64,000 nucleotides of DNA from Methanoregulaceae archaeon UBA467 (GCA_002503825.1 DASP01000014.1:264017-328016); one strand, 5' to 3'. Shown: positions 41,327 through 50,630, counted from the stretch's first letter. The notes: generated from the letters alone by a model not told the origin. Numbers and translations are program-made.

Positions 41327-42975
41327 CTGAAAAAATTGGACGAAAAGCTCTTTTTATGGGAGTCGCTTCGAAAAAAGATGACCCCCTCCATGGGGAATCA
41401 GAATATAACACCTGTTGCAGGCAGTTATGCACATCTCTTGAAGCAATAAAAAAAGGTGAATCATCTGCACCTCTGGATAAGGAAGAGTTCCCTGAACCTT
41501 TGAGGCCGCTCGTTTCTGGTCTCGAAGATCTATTTAAATCAATAGTGGAGGAGCGCAACACATTACATCTTTTAAAGGACGCATTCGAGCAGAACCCTGT
41601 GCCAATAATTTTAAAGGACGAATCCAGTCATAAACTCATTTCCAGCCACACGTATGATTCACTCGTTGAATCCGTCGTCTCTCCGGCACCGACAGCAATA
41701 AACCAGATCTCCTTAAACGAGATGACTCTTATTACACCCGTCCTTGGAGAGAGAATCCCCGGAACGCTCGAAACTCACATCGATCTGAACGACGGGAGAA
41801 GACTTGTCATAGAGCAGACAGCCACGCCGGTATTCGACGAAAACGACTCTATAGAGGCAATCTGCTTCAGCCTGCATGACCTGACTCCATTGAAAAATCT
41901 CGAGGAGGATTTAAAGGAGGCTGCACTGAAGGCCGATACACTTCAGTCATCAACTGATCATATGGTCAGGATGAATCCTGTTCCAATCCTTATGCTCGAT
42001 GACGGTCTGAAAATCCTGCAGGTTAATGAAGCATTCAACCGCATGAGCGGCCTTGCCGAATCAGATCTTCTCGGACGGGATTACGGAACTCTTCGCCTGC
42101 TCGAAATGAAGGGACAGACTCTCGATGAGATCCTCAGATTTAAGAAATTTGGCGTCTCGGAAACTGTTTTTGAATTTCCTTCAGGAGTTCATATCCTTCA
42201 GCAATACGGGATCCCGATCCCGGTCAGGGATTCTCCGGACAAATACCGTATCATGCTTCTTTTCTTTGATATCACCTCTTTGAAAGAGGATGAAGACCGG
42301 TTGAAAGAACAGGTCGTGTTTTTAACCGAGGAAGTGGAAGATTTAAGAAAAATACCCCCGCCTGTAGCAGTTCCGCAACCAGTCGTACCCCATGCCACCC
42401 AACCGGTGCCTGTTATTGAACCGAAACACGAACCTGAGGTAAAAGCAGAACCTAAAATTGAAAAGGCCGCGCCAGCAAAGATAATTACCCATGACGTGGT
42501 GGAATTTGAAATCGGGAACGAAAAGTATGCACTTGACATTCACCTCGCCCGCGAAATTGTGGAAATGATGCCTATCACACCCATTCCCAGATCCCCGCAA
42601 TATCTCTGCGGCATCATGAACCTCAGGGGTGAAATTACAAACATCATCAATATCAACACCATACTCGGCGTCCCTGACGTTGATACACGGTCCGGGAAAA
42701 AAATCATCGTGCTTTCATCCGATGCAACAGGCGGAGAGAATATCGGAATCATAGTGGACGATGTTCACAGTGTCATACAGGTGCTGGATAATGAAGTCGA
42801 GCAGCTTGGCGGGGGCATTTCATCACTCTCCAGCGCCCATATCAAGGGAATAATTAAAACCGCCGAAAGTAAAACAGTAGAACTGAAAAAAGGGGAGAAA
42901 GGCACAAAGAACCTGATTATCTGGATTGACATGCACAGGCTCCTGCAGGACCTGGTCCAGCTGAAAAAAACATGA
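41323..42975 (+). CDS. PAS-PAS-CheW fusion protein
   Basis: 550 aa. A first PAS-like region at about 85-200 and a second at about 215-330 (NPVPILMLDDGLKILQVNEA), then a Pro/Glu-rich linker (residues about 350-385) and a C-terminal CheW domain (VVEFEIGNEKYALDI, ITNIININ, IIVDDVHSV). The second PAS shares HILQQYGIPI with KILEQYGIPI in the adjacent receptor. CheW links receptors to CheA, so this protein may bring a sensory PAS input, or ParA, to the array. ATG 41323 has GGGGGA seven bases upstream. Confidence 0.85.
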   Translation: MTEKIGRKALFMGVASKKDDPLHGESEYNTCCRQLCTSLEAIKKGESSAPLDKEEFPEPLRPLVSGLEDLFKSIVEERNTLHLLKDAFEQNPVPIILKDESSHKLISSHTYDSLVESVVSPAPTAINQISLNEMTLITPVLGERIPGTLETHIDLNDGRRLVIEQTATPVFDENDSIEAICFSLHDLTPLKNLEEDLKEAALKADTLQSSTDHMVRMNPVPILMLDDGLKILQVNEAFNRMSGLAESDLLGRDYGTLRLLEMKGQTLDEILRFKKFGVSETVFEFPSGVHILQQYGIPIPVRDSPDKYRIMLLFFDITSLKEDEDRLKEQVVFLTEEVEDLRKIPPPVAVPQPVVPHATQPVPVIEPKHEPEVKAEPKIEKAAPAKIITHDVVEFEIGNEKYALDIHLAREIVEMMPITPIPRSPQYLCGIMNLRGEITNIININTILGVPDVDTRSGKKIIVLSSDATGGENIGIIVDDVHSVIQVLDNEVEQLGGGISSLSSAHIKGIIKTAESKTVELKKGEKGTKNLIIWIDMHRLLQDLVQLKKT

Positions 42976-43152
42976 AATCCCCTGGAATACCTGTGAAAAT
43001 TAGCTAATAAATTTTTATACCCATATACCGGCAATTTCATTAATTTTTTTCAGGCGTGGAAAAAAACGCATAAATCTTTAAGGGATAAATAAAGAGAACT
43101 TATACAGGTAACCAAATTGTGTCAGGTTGATCTTATCAAAGGAGTATGAATC

Positions 43153-45090
43153 ATGAAAACGGTGAATATTGTTGATGCCCTGTCAATGACCGAAAAAGGG
43201 GACTATGATATCAGGATCGATGACGCTGTCTCCGATCCGGTCCAGAAACAGTACATTGAGCTGATTAATAGTCTTATCCAGAAGTGCAGCAAATTAGAAA
43301 ACCGATCAAAGGCAGAGCTTGAACAAAATCCCATGCCAATCCTCGTCTTTGATGACAAGTTTAAAATTATCACTACGAACGATGCATATGCAACACTGAG
43401 CGGGATTTCAAAGGAAAAACTCCTATCAATGAATGCAAAGGAGTTTAAAATCCTTGAACAAAAGGGCGAAGGACTGCGCGATGTCATTAAAAACAAGAAA
43501 AGAAGTTATGGCGAGGTTAAAATCGAACTCCCTTCGGGTGTCAAGATACTCGAACAGTACGGAATACCTATACTTGATGCGCAGGATAACCTGACCAACC
43601 TTTTTGTCGTATATAATGATGTCACTGAATTAAGAAAGAAAATGATTCAGATTGAAAAACTTCAGAAAAGATCTGAGTCCATAGTACAGGACAATCCATA
43701 TCCAATCCTCGTCGTAAAACCAAACATGGACCTCATGGTCTACAACAAGGCATTCATTGAAATGTCAGGTTACAGCACTGATAAACTGAAAGGCCTCTCG
43801 CTTAAGGATTTCAAGTATATCAAGAGTGTCGGCGGCAAGATGGAAGACACCCTTAAAAACAAGCAGCGGACGGAAGGGGTTGCGACCATCGAATTCCCTT
43901 CAGGCAGGCATATCCTCGAATGGTTTTACATACCCCTCCTCGATAATACCGGAAATGTCTACAACATCCTGATCGTCTACAATGATATTACCGAGAAACG
44001 CCTGCTCGAAGAACGCCTCCAGAAGAGTATCGGGGAACTTGCCGAAAGCCTTGCCGCTCTGTCACTGGGAGACCTGACCAAACCTGCGGTCACTTATAAG
44101 GATGACCCGCTTGAAAAGGTCAAAGGTGACCTGAACAAGACTCTTTCCGAGCTAAGGGGCACACTCGGCGAGATCCTTGCACAGGCCAACCAGCTTGAGC
44201 ATGCCGTCATCGATGTCGGTAAGGGTGCCGACGAGATCGCAAAGGCCTCACAACAGGTGGCAATCACCGCCCAGAAGACTTCAGACGATGTCCGGACCCA
44301 GATCGTCGAGCTTGAAAAAGTCACAAAAGAAGTCTCTGATCTCAGTGCGTCCATAGAAGAAATTGCAAGTACCTCCCAGGAAGTAAAGACCGTCACTACC
44401 AATGTGGCAAAGGAAGGAAATGATGCGGTCCGCGTCGGTAACGAAGCAAACTCCAAGATGAAGATTGTGCAGCAGATATCCGAGCGTGCCGTGAATGAGA
44501 TCACTACCCTGAATAATCAGATGCGCGAGATCAGCAACATTGTCAGACTTATTACCGATATCGCAAACCAGACAAACCTCCTCGCCCTCAATGCAGCCAT
44601 TGAGGCAGCGCGTGCCGGTGAACACGGCAGGGGATTTGCGGTAGTAGCCGGGGAAGTCAGAAACCTTGCCGGCGAATCAAAAAATGCAACCCGTAACATC
44701 GAAGAAGTCATCGGGGGCATTACACAGAGCAGCGAAAAGACTGCTGATGCAATGAAAAAGGCCTATGAAGAAATTATCAGCGGTATAACCAGTGTGAATT
44801 CGACAATCGACGCCCTGAACCGCATGGTCTCTGATGTCAATATTTCTGCAAACAGCATCGCCGATATCTCGCGGGCAACCGAAGATCAGGCAGGAGCGAC
44901 AAACAACGTCACCAGGAATGTTGATTTCATCAATAATCTCATCCTCTCTGCAGAGAAGAGCATGGAGGATCTTGCAGCTCTTGCGGAAGAGTCCAGCGCA
45001 TCGACCGAAGAGGTGGCAAGTGCCTCGAATGAGATCAAGACCATGGCGGTTCACTTACGAGAGATGGTCGGCAAATTCAAAGTGCAGTAA
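43153..45090 (+). CDS. Soluble methyl-accepting chemotaxis protein with two PAS domains
   Basis: 645 aa, no membrane segment, so a cytoplasmic receptor. PAS1 about 58-165 (NPMPILVFDDKFKIITTND), PAS2 about 175-285 (NPYPILVVKPNMDLMVYN), a HAMP-like stretch near 290-340, then the long signalling coiled coil. Hairpin tip motif NQTNLLALNAAIEAARAGE then GRGFAVVAGEVRNLA is the CheA/CheW contact region. AAAGGAG precedes the ATG after a 177-base gap with its own T-run and TATA-like sequences. Confidence 0.95.
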   Translation: MKTVNIVDALSMTEKGDYDIRIDDAVSDPVQKQYIELINSLIQKCSKLENRSKAELEQNPMPILVFDDKFKIITTNDAYATLSGISKEKLLSMNAKEFKILEQKGEGLRDVIKNKKRSYGEVKIELPSGVKILEQYGIPILDAQDNLTNLFVVYNDVTELRKKMIQIEKLQKRSESIVQDNPYPILVVKPNMDLMVYNKAFIEMSGYSTDKLKGLSLKDFKYIKSVGGKMEDTLKNKQRTEGVATIEFPSGRHILEWFYIPLLDNTGNVYNILIVYNDITEKRLLEERLQKSIGELAESLAALSLGDLTKPAVTYKDDPLEKVKGDLNKTLSELRGTLGEILAQANQLEHAVIDVGKGADEIAKASQQVAITAQKTSDDVRTQIVELEKVTKEVSDLSASIEEIASTSQEVKTVTTNVAKEGNDAVRVGNEANSKMKIVQQISERAVNEITTLNNQMREISNIVRLITDIANQTNLLALNAAIEAARAGEHGRGFAVVAGEVRNLAGESKNATRNIEEVIGGITQSSEKTADAMKKAYEEIISGITSVNSTIDALNRMVSDVNISANSIADISRATEDQAGATNNVTRNVDFINNLILSAEKSMEDLAALAEESSASTEEVASASNEIKTMAVHLREMVGKFKVQ

Positions 45091-45099
45091 GGTGACCTG

Positions 45100-45603
45100 A
45101 TGGCCTTAACCATTGACGTGGTGGAGTTCGAAATTGGAAAAGAACTCTATGCGATGGATATCCAGCTTGCCCGCGAGATTGTGGAGATGATTCCTATTAC
45201 TCCACTCCCGAAGGCACCCGAATACATTGCAGGAATTATCAATTTACGAGGAGAGATCACCACAGTACTATTCATCAATAACCTTATCGGCATACATGGA
45301 AAGCCGATTAACGAAAACCAGAAGATTATAATCCTTGTTCCTGAAGCATCGGGGGGCTCGAATGTCGGCATCATCGTGGATGATGTCCATAGTGTCATCC
45401 AGGTGAATGAAAACGACATCGAGCATATCGAGGGAGGCATCTCTTCAGGAGCAGGGCATTTTGTAAAAGGGATCATTAAAATCAAGGTTGACGCTGCAGA
45501 AAAGAAAAAGAAGGAAGAGGACGGCGCCCATCAAAAAACCCTGATCATCTGGATTGATATCGAAAAAATATTAAGGGAACTCGTTGATCTCGAGAGGAAA
45601 TAA
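45100..45603 (+). CDS. cheW: Chemotaxis adaptor CheW
   Basis: 167 aa single CheW domain (VVEFEIGKELYAMDIQLARE, INLRGEITTVLFINN, IIVDDVHSVIQVNEND). It is very similar to the CheW part of the upstream PAS-PAS-CheW fusion, so the two derive from one duplication. Couples receptor tips to CheA. Nine bases after the receptor gene; AAGGTGA is the ribosome site. Confidence 0.95.
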   Translation: MALTIDVVEFEIGKELYAMDIQLAREIVEMIPITPLPKAPEYIAGIINLRGEITTVLFINNLIGIHGKPINENQKIIILVPEASGGSNVGIIVDDVHSVIQVNENDIEHIEGGISSGAGHFVKGIIKIKVDAAEKKKKEEDGAHQKTLIIWIDIEKILRELVDLERK

Positions 45604-45609
45604 CTTTTT

Positions 45610-46413
45610 ATGGACGATTTTTCGTTATTGCTTGCCACAATCGAGAAATTATTTAAACTACATTGTGGGAATTACAAGGAAGATTATATAAAAAGGCGGC
45701 TCCTCTCCCGGATGAACGCGAGCGGTATGCAGGATTACAAGGAATATCACAAATTCCTAATAAATAACCCGGAAGAACAGGAAAAATTAAAAAATGCATT
45801 GACAATCAATGTAACAAAATTTTTCAGGGACCCGGAAGTATTTGAAGTTGTTAAAAAAGAACTCATTCCACCAATCATCAGGCAGAAACAGAGGGTGAGG
45901 ATATGGAGTGCAGGGTGTTCTTCAGGCGAAGAGCCATATTCCTATGCAATTATTCTCACCGAACTCGCACTCTTTAACAAGGATCTTGATGCCCTGATTT
46001 ATGCAACCGATATTGACGATGAAATATTAAAGAAGGCCAGCGAAGGCATCTATGATAAAAGTGCCCTTGAAAACCTGAGCGAAAGCCAGATCAGGAGGCA
46101 TTTTACCGCACGAAGCGACGGGAAGTTCGAGGTGAAACCGCACCTGAAGGAAAAAATCCGGTTTTCTCACCACGACCTGATGTCAGGAAAACCGGCTGCA
46201 CGCAATCTCGATATCGTATCCTGCCGGAACGTAACAATTTATTTCAATGAAAAACAGAAAAATGACCTGGCCCGCGAATTCCACGAGGGTCTGGGCATGG
46301 AAGGATATTATATTATGGGAATGTCCGAATTCCTGGGAAAAGAAGTGAGTCCGTTATTCAGGTCATACCGTCCATTGCAGAAAGTATTTATCAAGGTCAA
46401 TAATCCGCTCTGA
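45610..46413 (+). CDS. cheR: Chemotaxis protein methyltransferase CheR
   Basis: 267 aa. Methylates receptor glutamates with SAM. N-terminal helical domain (KRRLLSRMNASGMQDYKEYH), INVTKFFRDPEVF, SAM motif IWSAGCSSGEEPYSYAI, and NVTIYFNEKQK. No TPR extension. Six bases after cheW. Its counterpart CheB is in the second cluster 13 kb away. Confidence 0.95.
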   Translation: MDDFSLLLATIEKLFKLHCGNYKEDYIKRRLLSRMNASGMQDYKEYHKFLINNPEEQEKLKNALTINVTKFFRDPEVFEVVKKELIPPIIRQKQRVRIWSAGCSSGEEPYSYAIILTELALFNKDLDALIYATDIDDEILKKASEGIYDKSALENLSESQIRRHFTARSDGKFEVKPHLKEKIRFSHHDLMSGKPAARNLDIVSCRNVTIYFNEKQKNDLAREFHEGLGMEGYYIMGMSEFLGKEVSPLFRSYRPLQKVFIKVNNPL

Positions 46414-47002
46414 ATCCTTCCCGTATCAGGACCTGGCCCGGGAGACGGATCATCACATGATAACATTTTCTCGGGAAGATCTCATCCGTAATTTCGAGAC
46501 CGCTCCGTTCAAGATTTCCACCGAGCATCTGGTCAAAATATGTCTCGTATTCCTGGTAATACCCAATTAACTGGTATGGATACGAATCACGGGAATCCCC
46601 GGTCATTTTTTCGATTATTTCCTCAAGAAAAACTTGCGACACTTCGAATGGCACATCATGCGTCCTTTCATTGACATGAATTATGCACCGCTCCACCTCG
46701 ACTGTTTTTTTTTCAAGAATCAGGAACCTCATCTCAAAATCGATTTTATGCAGCCCCTGCATCCCGTAACTGATAAAATTCAGTAAAAAATCACAAAATA
46801 AGGAAATATTCTGTTTCAGTTCTTCACCGACCGCGTTTAATGCCATATCCCGGGCCTGTTCAGGAATAGCCCTCTCTTTTTTCAGTTCTTCGAGAAGGAT
46901 CTTCTGGGTATTCATATGGTGGAGCATCGCCCCCATTACCCGGTATCGTTTCCAGAATTCAACCTCGTATACAGAAGAATGAAGTGATATCTCACGTTCC
47001 AT
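46397..47002 (-). CDS. Hypothetical protein convergent with cheR
   Basis: 201 aa from ATG 47002 (GGTGAT upstream; a GTG at 47011 is the alternative). Mostly helical, soluble, with many Met and aromatic residues; not recognised. Overlaps the end of cheR by 17 bases on the opposite strand. Confidence 0.7.
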   Translation of the reverse strand: MEREISLHSSVYEVEFWKRYRVMGAMLHHMNTQKILLEELKKERAIPEQARDMALNAVGEELKQNISLFCDFLLNFISYGMQGLHKIDFEMRFLILEKKTVEVERCIIHVNERTHDVPFEVSQVFLEEIIEKMTGDSRDSYPYQLIGYYQEYETYFDQMLGGNLERSGLEITDEIFPRKCYHVMIRLPGQVLIREGFRADY

Positions 47003-47025
47003 GCCAATCACCGGCCCGACGCACC

Positions 47026-47262
47026 TTATTCATTTTTCTCACCATTGTGGCTGAATTTCCGCATGAGCTCCTTTTTCTTTTTATGCTCCCGTATCTCGGT
47101 GAAAATGAGAATAAAATTAAAACCGACAACCATGAGAATAAGTGTGGAACTAACCCAGAACAACGGGGATATGCCCTGAACTACAAACGTTGCTGCAAGG
47201 AGAATGGCAACAAAGCAAATCAGGTAAAAAAATACCCAGGGCCTTAAATTCATGATGTCCAT
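47026..47262 (-). CDS. Small two-span membrane protein
   Basis: 78 aa. Two membrane helices (VFFYLICFVAILLAATFVV and FWVSSTLILMVVGFNFILI) then a Lys/Arg-rich tail (REHKKKKELMRKFSH), which places both ends in the cytoplasm. Lies 23 bases upstream of the preceding minus-strand gene. Not recognised. Confidence 0.65.
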   Translation of the reverse strand: MDIMNLRPWVFFYLICFVAILLAATFVVQGISPLFWVSSTLILMVVGFNFILIFTEIREHKKKKELMRKFSHNGEKNE

Positions 47263-47428
47263 AGGATACTCTGTGCGGTATTAACCTGTAACAATTAAAG
47301 ACTTTTTATTCAGAATTCTATCGATATGACAGGAACCGGATCACTCCTCCTGTGTAATACCACACCGTTTAAATGGTTTACAACATCATAGTGATAAGAC
47401 AGCATTCAGGTTACGGACAGATACGAGC

Positions 47429-48613
47429 ATGAACGCCAGTAAAGCCCAGAATTCCAGTAGAGATTTCATTAAATTAGGAGTAATTGGTGCATTTGCAGTG
47501 AGCTCGCTCCTGCTCACGGTCTATATCATCGGGTTTCGGAATCAGGCTTTATATGTTGATCTTTATCCACTCATCCCTCATCTTTACCTGATCCCGATTA
47601 TACTTCTTGCACTCTGGTACCCGAAAAGGGGCCTCCAGATTACAATACTTCTCATAAGCGCGATACTGATCCTTACCTTTTATCTTTTTTTTATCGGGGT
47701 ACTACCAGACCCCCTGCTCTCGCTTATGAACGCAGGGATGGATATCGCTATCTTTGTCGCACTTGCACTGTATGCAAAAGACCGATCGCTGGTGGAATCC
47801 TTTCTCAAGGGATTTTTTGAGCATGCCGGCATGGGTGAAACCTTTGATGCAAGTATACGAAAGGAGTCTGAGCGGGCAAAGGTAAAATTTGAAGGCGCAT
47901 TCGAAGAAGTGGTGAGGGCGCTCCAGACCGGTGACGACGAGGTCCGTGAAGAGGCAGTCAGGGCCCTTGGCGAACTCAATGACCGTCGTGCCGTTGAACC
48001 TCTTATTTCGATCCTGAACGATGAAAACAGGTATATCAGGAGAGAGGCCGCGAAGTCGCTCGGGCGGATTGGTGACGACCGTGCTATTCCCCCCCTTATC
48101 TCCGCCCTCAAGGACGAGGACCGGTACGGTCGGGAAGGTGCCGCTGAAGGTTTGGGCGAAATGGGGGAAAACGCAGTCGGACCACTTATTTCAGCGCTTA
48201 AGAACCCGGACTGGCATGTTCGCATGGGTGCGGCCATTGCTCTTCGAATCATTGGCGATAAAAATACTATCGCCCCGTTAATCATCGCACTCGGTGATGA
48301 GAACCGGTTTGTCAGGCGTGAGGTTACAAAATCTCTCGGACGGATCGGGGATGCACGGGTCATCGACCCTCTCATCCGGGCACTTGGCGACACAGACAGG
48401 AGTGTCCGTATGCGGGCGGTGAGTGCCCTTGCAAAATGTGGTGACGAGCGGGTCATCGATCCGCTGATACGGGCGCTCGGTGACGAGGACAGCGGTGTCA
48501 GGCTGAGAGTCATCAGGGCACTTGAGGAGATGGACGACCCGAGAGCGATAATGGCCCTGAATAATTCTGTCGGTGACGCAACCCACCTGGACGGAAATCC
48601 GGATGATGATTGA
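47429..48613 (+). CDS. Membrane-anchored HEAT-repeat protein
   Basis: 394 aa. Residues about 14-115 contain four hydrophobic spans (LYLIPIILLALWYP and others). From about 150 to 385 there are seven to eight HEAT (PBS-lyase-like) repeats of about 31 residues, with recurring VREEAVRALGELNDRRAVEPL-type units. Such repeats act as protein-binding solenoids; here it faces the cytoplasm. It lies between the two chemotaxis regions, but a chemotaxis link is only positional. Confidence 0.85.
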   Translation: MNASKAQNSSRDFIKLGVIGAFAVSSLLLTVYIIGFRNQALYVDLYPLIPHLYLIPIILLALWYPKRGLQITILLISAILILTFYLFFIGVLPDPLLSLMNAGMDIAIFVALALYAKDRSLVESFLKGFFEHAGMGETFDASIRKESERAKVKFEGAFEEVVRALQTGDDEVREEAVRALGELNDRRAVEPLISILNDENRYIRREAAKSLGRIGDDRAIPPLISALKDEDRYGREGAAEGLGEMGENAVGPLISALKNPDWHVRMGAAIALRIIGDKNTIAPLIIALGDENRFVRREVTKSLGRIGDARVIDPLIRALGDTDRSVRMRAVSALAKCGDERVIDPLIRALGDEDSGVRLRVIRALEEMDDPRAIMALNNSVGDATHLDGNPDDD

Positions 48614-48858
48614 AGTATTCTGAATTCTTTTTACTTAAATTCACGGATATTCCTGTTTTTATGATCTCAATGAAATTAAGGTGAAAGTATCTGATATTTC
48701 GTTTTTGAAGGAATCCGTGTTTGGCATTATAGATATCATCGTATCTATAATTCATTATGATATTGAGAGATGATGAGGCTATAACAAGTCCGGATTTATT
48801 ATATGGTATAATTAAATCCCTGGAACGCCGCCGATCCCGAAAAAGTTTAATATTCTGG
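48614..48858. other. Intergenic region with a perfect inverted repeat
   Basis: The segment between the HEAT gene and repeat D contains TATAGATA (48728-48735), six bases, then TATCTATA (48742-48749), a perfect 8-base inverted repeat. A short frame reading on from 48757 runs into repeat D and is not counted as a gene. Confidence 0.4.
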
Positions 48859-49105
48859 GCTCTGTTGAAAACCTTCGCGTTCACTCACAATTCCTCTTCC
48901 GCCTTACTCCTCATTGTGAAACTCCGGGGGCTGATACCCAGTCCATATATGTGTGTCCCTACAAGGCGACAGGGACCGTGCTCAGCTCTTTTTTTAAAGA
49001 GAATAGAATCCCTATCGACCCTGCCTGCAGACCATCCCATAGCGGGGCGGGGCAGGGAGGGGTGAGAACCCCTCCTTTCAAAGAATTAATCGAACAGGTT
49101 TTATG
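48859..49105 (-). repeat. MITE-like intergenic repeat, copy D
   Basis: Begins GCTCTGTTGAAAACCTTCGCG. Internal blocks match copies A to C: ACTCACAATTCCTCTTCCGCC, CCGGGGGCTGATACCCAG, GCGACAGGGACCGTGC, GGCGGGGCAGGGAGGGGTG and CGAACAGGTTTTAT. The 100-base block with GGTTCACTCCGGAACC is absent and the right end lacks a clear inverted end. Confidence 0.75.
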
Positions 49106-49154
49106 GCTCTTCACTATTATGTGTAGGCTAAAATATTCTCATTTAAATGTGATA

Positions 49155-49255
49155 TGGGGAGATGCCAGACCTTCCAACATTCCCAAAACGATGAACTTCG
49201 CCGCCCCCGAAGGGGGGCCCCGGCGGCGATTCAGTGACTATTTAGTACTTCCTTA
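49155..49255 (-). repeat. GC-palindromic intergenic repeat, copy 2
   Basis: Reverse strand reads AGTCACTGAATCGCCGCCGG, a strong CCCCC/GGGGG palindrome, then GGCGGCGAAGTTCATCGTTT and GGAATGTTGGAAGGTCTGGC. It aligns with copy 1 at 15308-15395 over about 85 bases. Confidence 0.7.
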
Positions 49256-49572
49256 AAGATCTGAGTATCTATAAACCCATACAAAACAGCGAGGAGGCGG
49301 TTTTATTGAAATAAGCATTTCAAAAACGCCAATTCTTTATTCATTCGTATTATCTACACACAGTTCGGAGGTATTTGGCCATCCCTCAATAAAGGTGTCC
49401 TGACGGCAGACCCGTATATCGAATGTATCCCCTGATTAATGACCCCAAAGGGATTACACATACTTCTTATTCAAAAAAAAGAACACAGGTCAACTACATA
49501 AGAAAAATTATTATTTCACGCTCTTTCGGTTTTTCCCGTAGATACTCGTGAAATTTATTTTATCGCAGAAAA

Positions 49573-49660
49573 GAATTCCGGAACCGCCGCCGGGGCACCC
49601 GTCGGGGCAGCTGCACTATCTTTCCGGGGTATTGGGCCTTGGCCCTCATCAGGTGACCCT
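49573..49660 (+). repeat. GC-palindromic intergenic repeat, diverged copy 3
   Basis: GAACCGCCGCCGGGGCACCC, then GTCGGGGCAG, CTATCTTTCCGGGGTATTGG and CTCATCAGG, which follow the block order of copies 1 and 2 with many differences. Between 49256 and 49572, and between 49661 and the archaellin promoter, no gene was seen. Confidence 0.4.
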
Positions 49661-49814
49661 GTCAGGTCCCGGAGTTACCCCCCCATTTTGAAAAAGAACC
49701 AACTTTTTAGTTCTCTATAGTTATATATTACAAATCAATAGCATTTTAATGATACGATATTACAATGATAACCGGAAAATGATGAAAAAAGCATTCTACA
49801 CCCTTTTTTGAACA

Positions 49815-49825
49815 ATATATTTATT
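49815..49825 (+). promoter_or_regulatory. TATA region of the archaellin gene
   Basis: ATATATTTATT about 75 bases before the ATG, which gives a leader of about 45-50 bases. A second TATA-like TTATATATTA is at 49721-49730. The ribosome site GAGGTG is at 49882-49887, seven bases before the ATG. Confidence 0.5.
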
Positions 49826-49893
49826 TATTATTAAAACAACCAAACAATTACAGGCTGACAGGAGGGATCCGTTAGCTTTGTGAGGTGTAGATT

Positions 49894-50478
49894 ATGAAGA
49901 AGTTCGTAAGAAATGAAGACGCGTTCACCGGTCTTGAAGCCGCGATTGTGCTTATCGCATTCGTCGTGGTCGCCGCGGTGTTCTCGTATGTAGTGCTCGG
50001 CGCCGGTTTCTTCACCACGCAGAAGAGCCAGCAGGTTGTCCACGCAGGTGTGACCCAGGCTGCATCAAACATTGTAGTTAAGGGAAACGTGTACGGGATT
50101 TCGCAAATTCCAAATGAAGTAGGATATCTCCAGTTTGATCTTGGACTTGCAGCAGGAGGATTACCCGTTGATGTAACCAGGATACAAATGGTTTTCGCGA
50201 CGGAAGCTGATACACCGTACACCGCAGCGTTTGAAGATACCAGTTATAATGGGGACTGGCCATCTGCAGCAGGTAACTGGACGGTTATCGGTAAAAGTGC
50301 AGAGTCATCCACTGACCTGATCATGGAAGGACAGTATTTCACAGTCATGTTCCAGCCAAAAGCCAACCTGACTCCAAGAGAAGGATTCAGTCTTGAAATC
50401 AAGCCTGAAAATGGTGCGGCACTCGGTATTGAGAGAACAGTACCTGCCGGGATAACGAACACGACAATTCTGTTCTAA
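49894..50478 (+). CDS. flaB: Archaellin (major filament protein)
   Basis: 194 aa. Class III signal peptide: KKFVRNEDA before the cut, then FTGLEAAIVLIAFVVVAAVF, the hydrophobic helix that packs in the filament core; cut by the preflagellin peptidase (not in the window). Three N-glycosylation sequons (NWT, NLT, NTT) are in the exposed part. It is the only archaellin gene here. T-rich signals follow the stop, so it may be made in excess over the rest of the operon. Confidence 0.96.
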   Translation: MKKFVRNEDAFTGLEAAIVLIAFVVVAAVFSYVVLGAGFFTTQKSQQVVHAGVTQAASNIVVKGNVYGISQIPNEVGYLQFDLGLAAGGLPVDVTRIQMVFATEADTPYTAAFEDTSYNGDWPSAAGNWTVIGKSAESSTDLIMEGQYFTVMFQPKANLTPREGFSLEIKPENGAALGIERTVPAGITNTTILF

Positions 50479-50488
50479 TCCAATCTTA

Positions 50489-50530
50489 ACCCTTTTTCGG
50501 AATTTTGCGATAATATTCTGAATTTTTTTT
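50489..50530 (+). terminator. T-rich terminator after archaellin
   Basis: CCCTTTTTCGG near 50491 and an eight-T run near 50523-50530, soon after the archaellin stop. Confidence 0.5.
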
Positions 50531-50630
50531 GTAGTTTTTCTGATAATTTTACTATATTGTCACTCAAAATCTGTCCAATCAGGATCCCGGCATAAACTAT
50601 AATAACTTTGAACAGAGACTTAAGATTACT

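Noticed and set aside
48757..49065. 102-codon ORF
   Set aside because: Two thirds of it lies inside repeat copy D and other copies do not keep the frame open.
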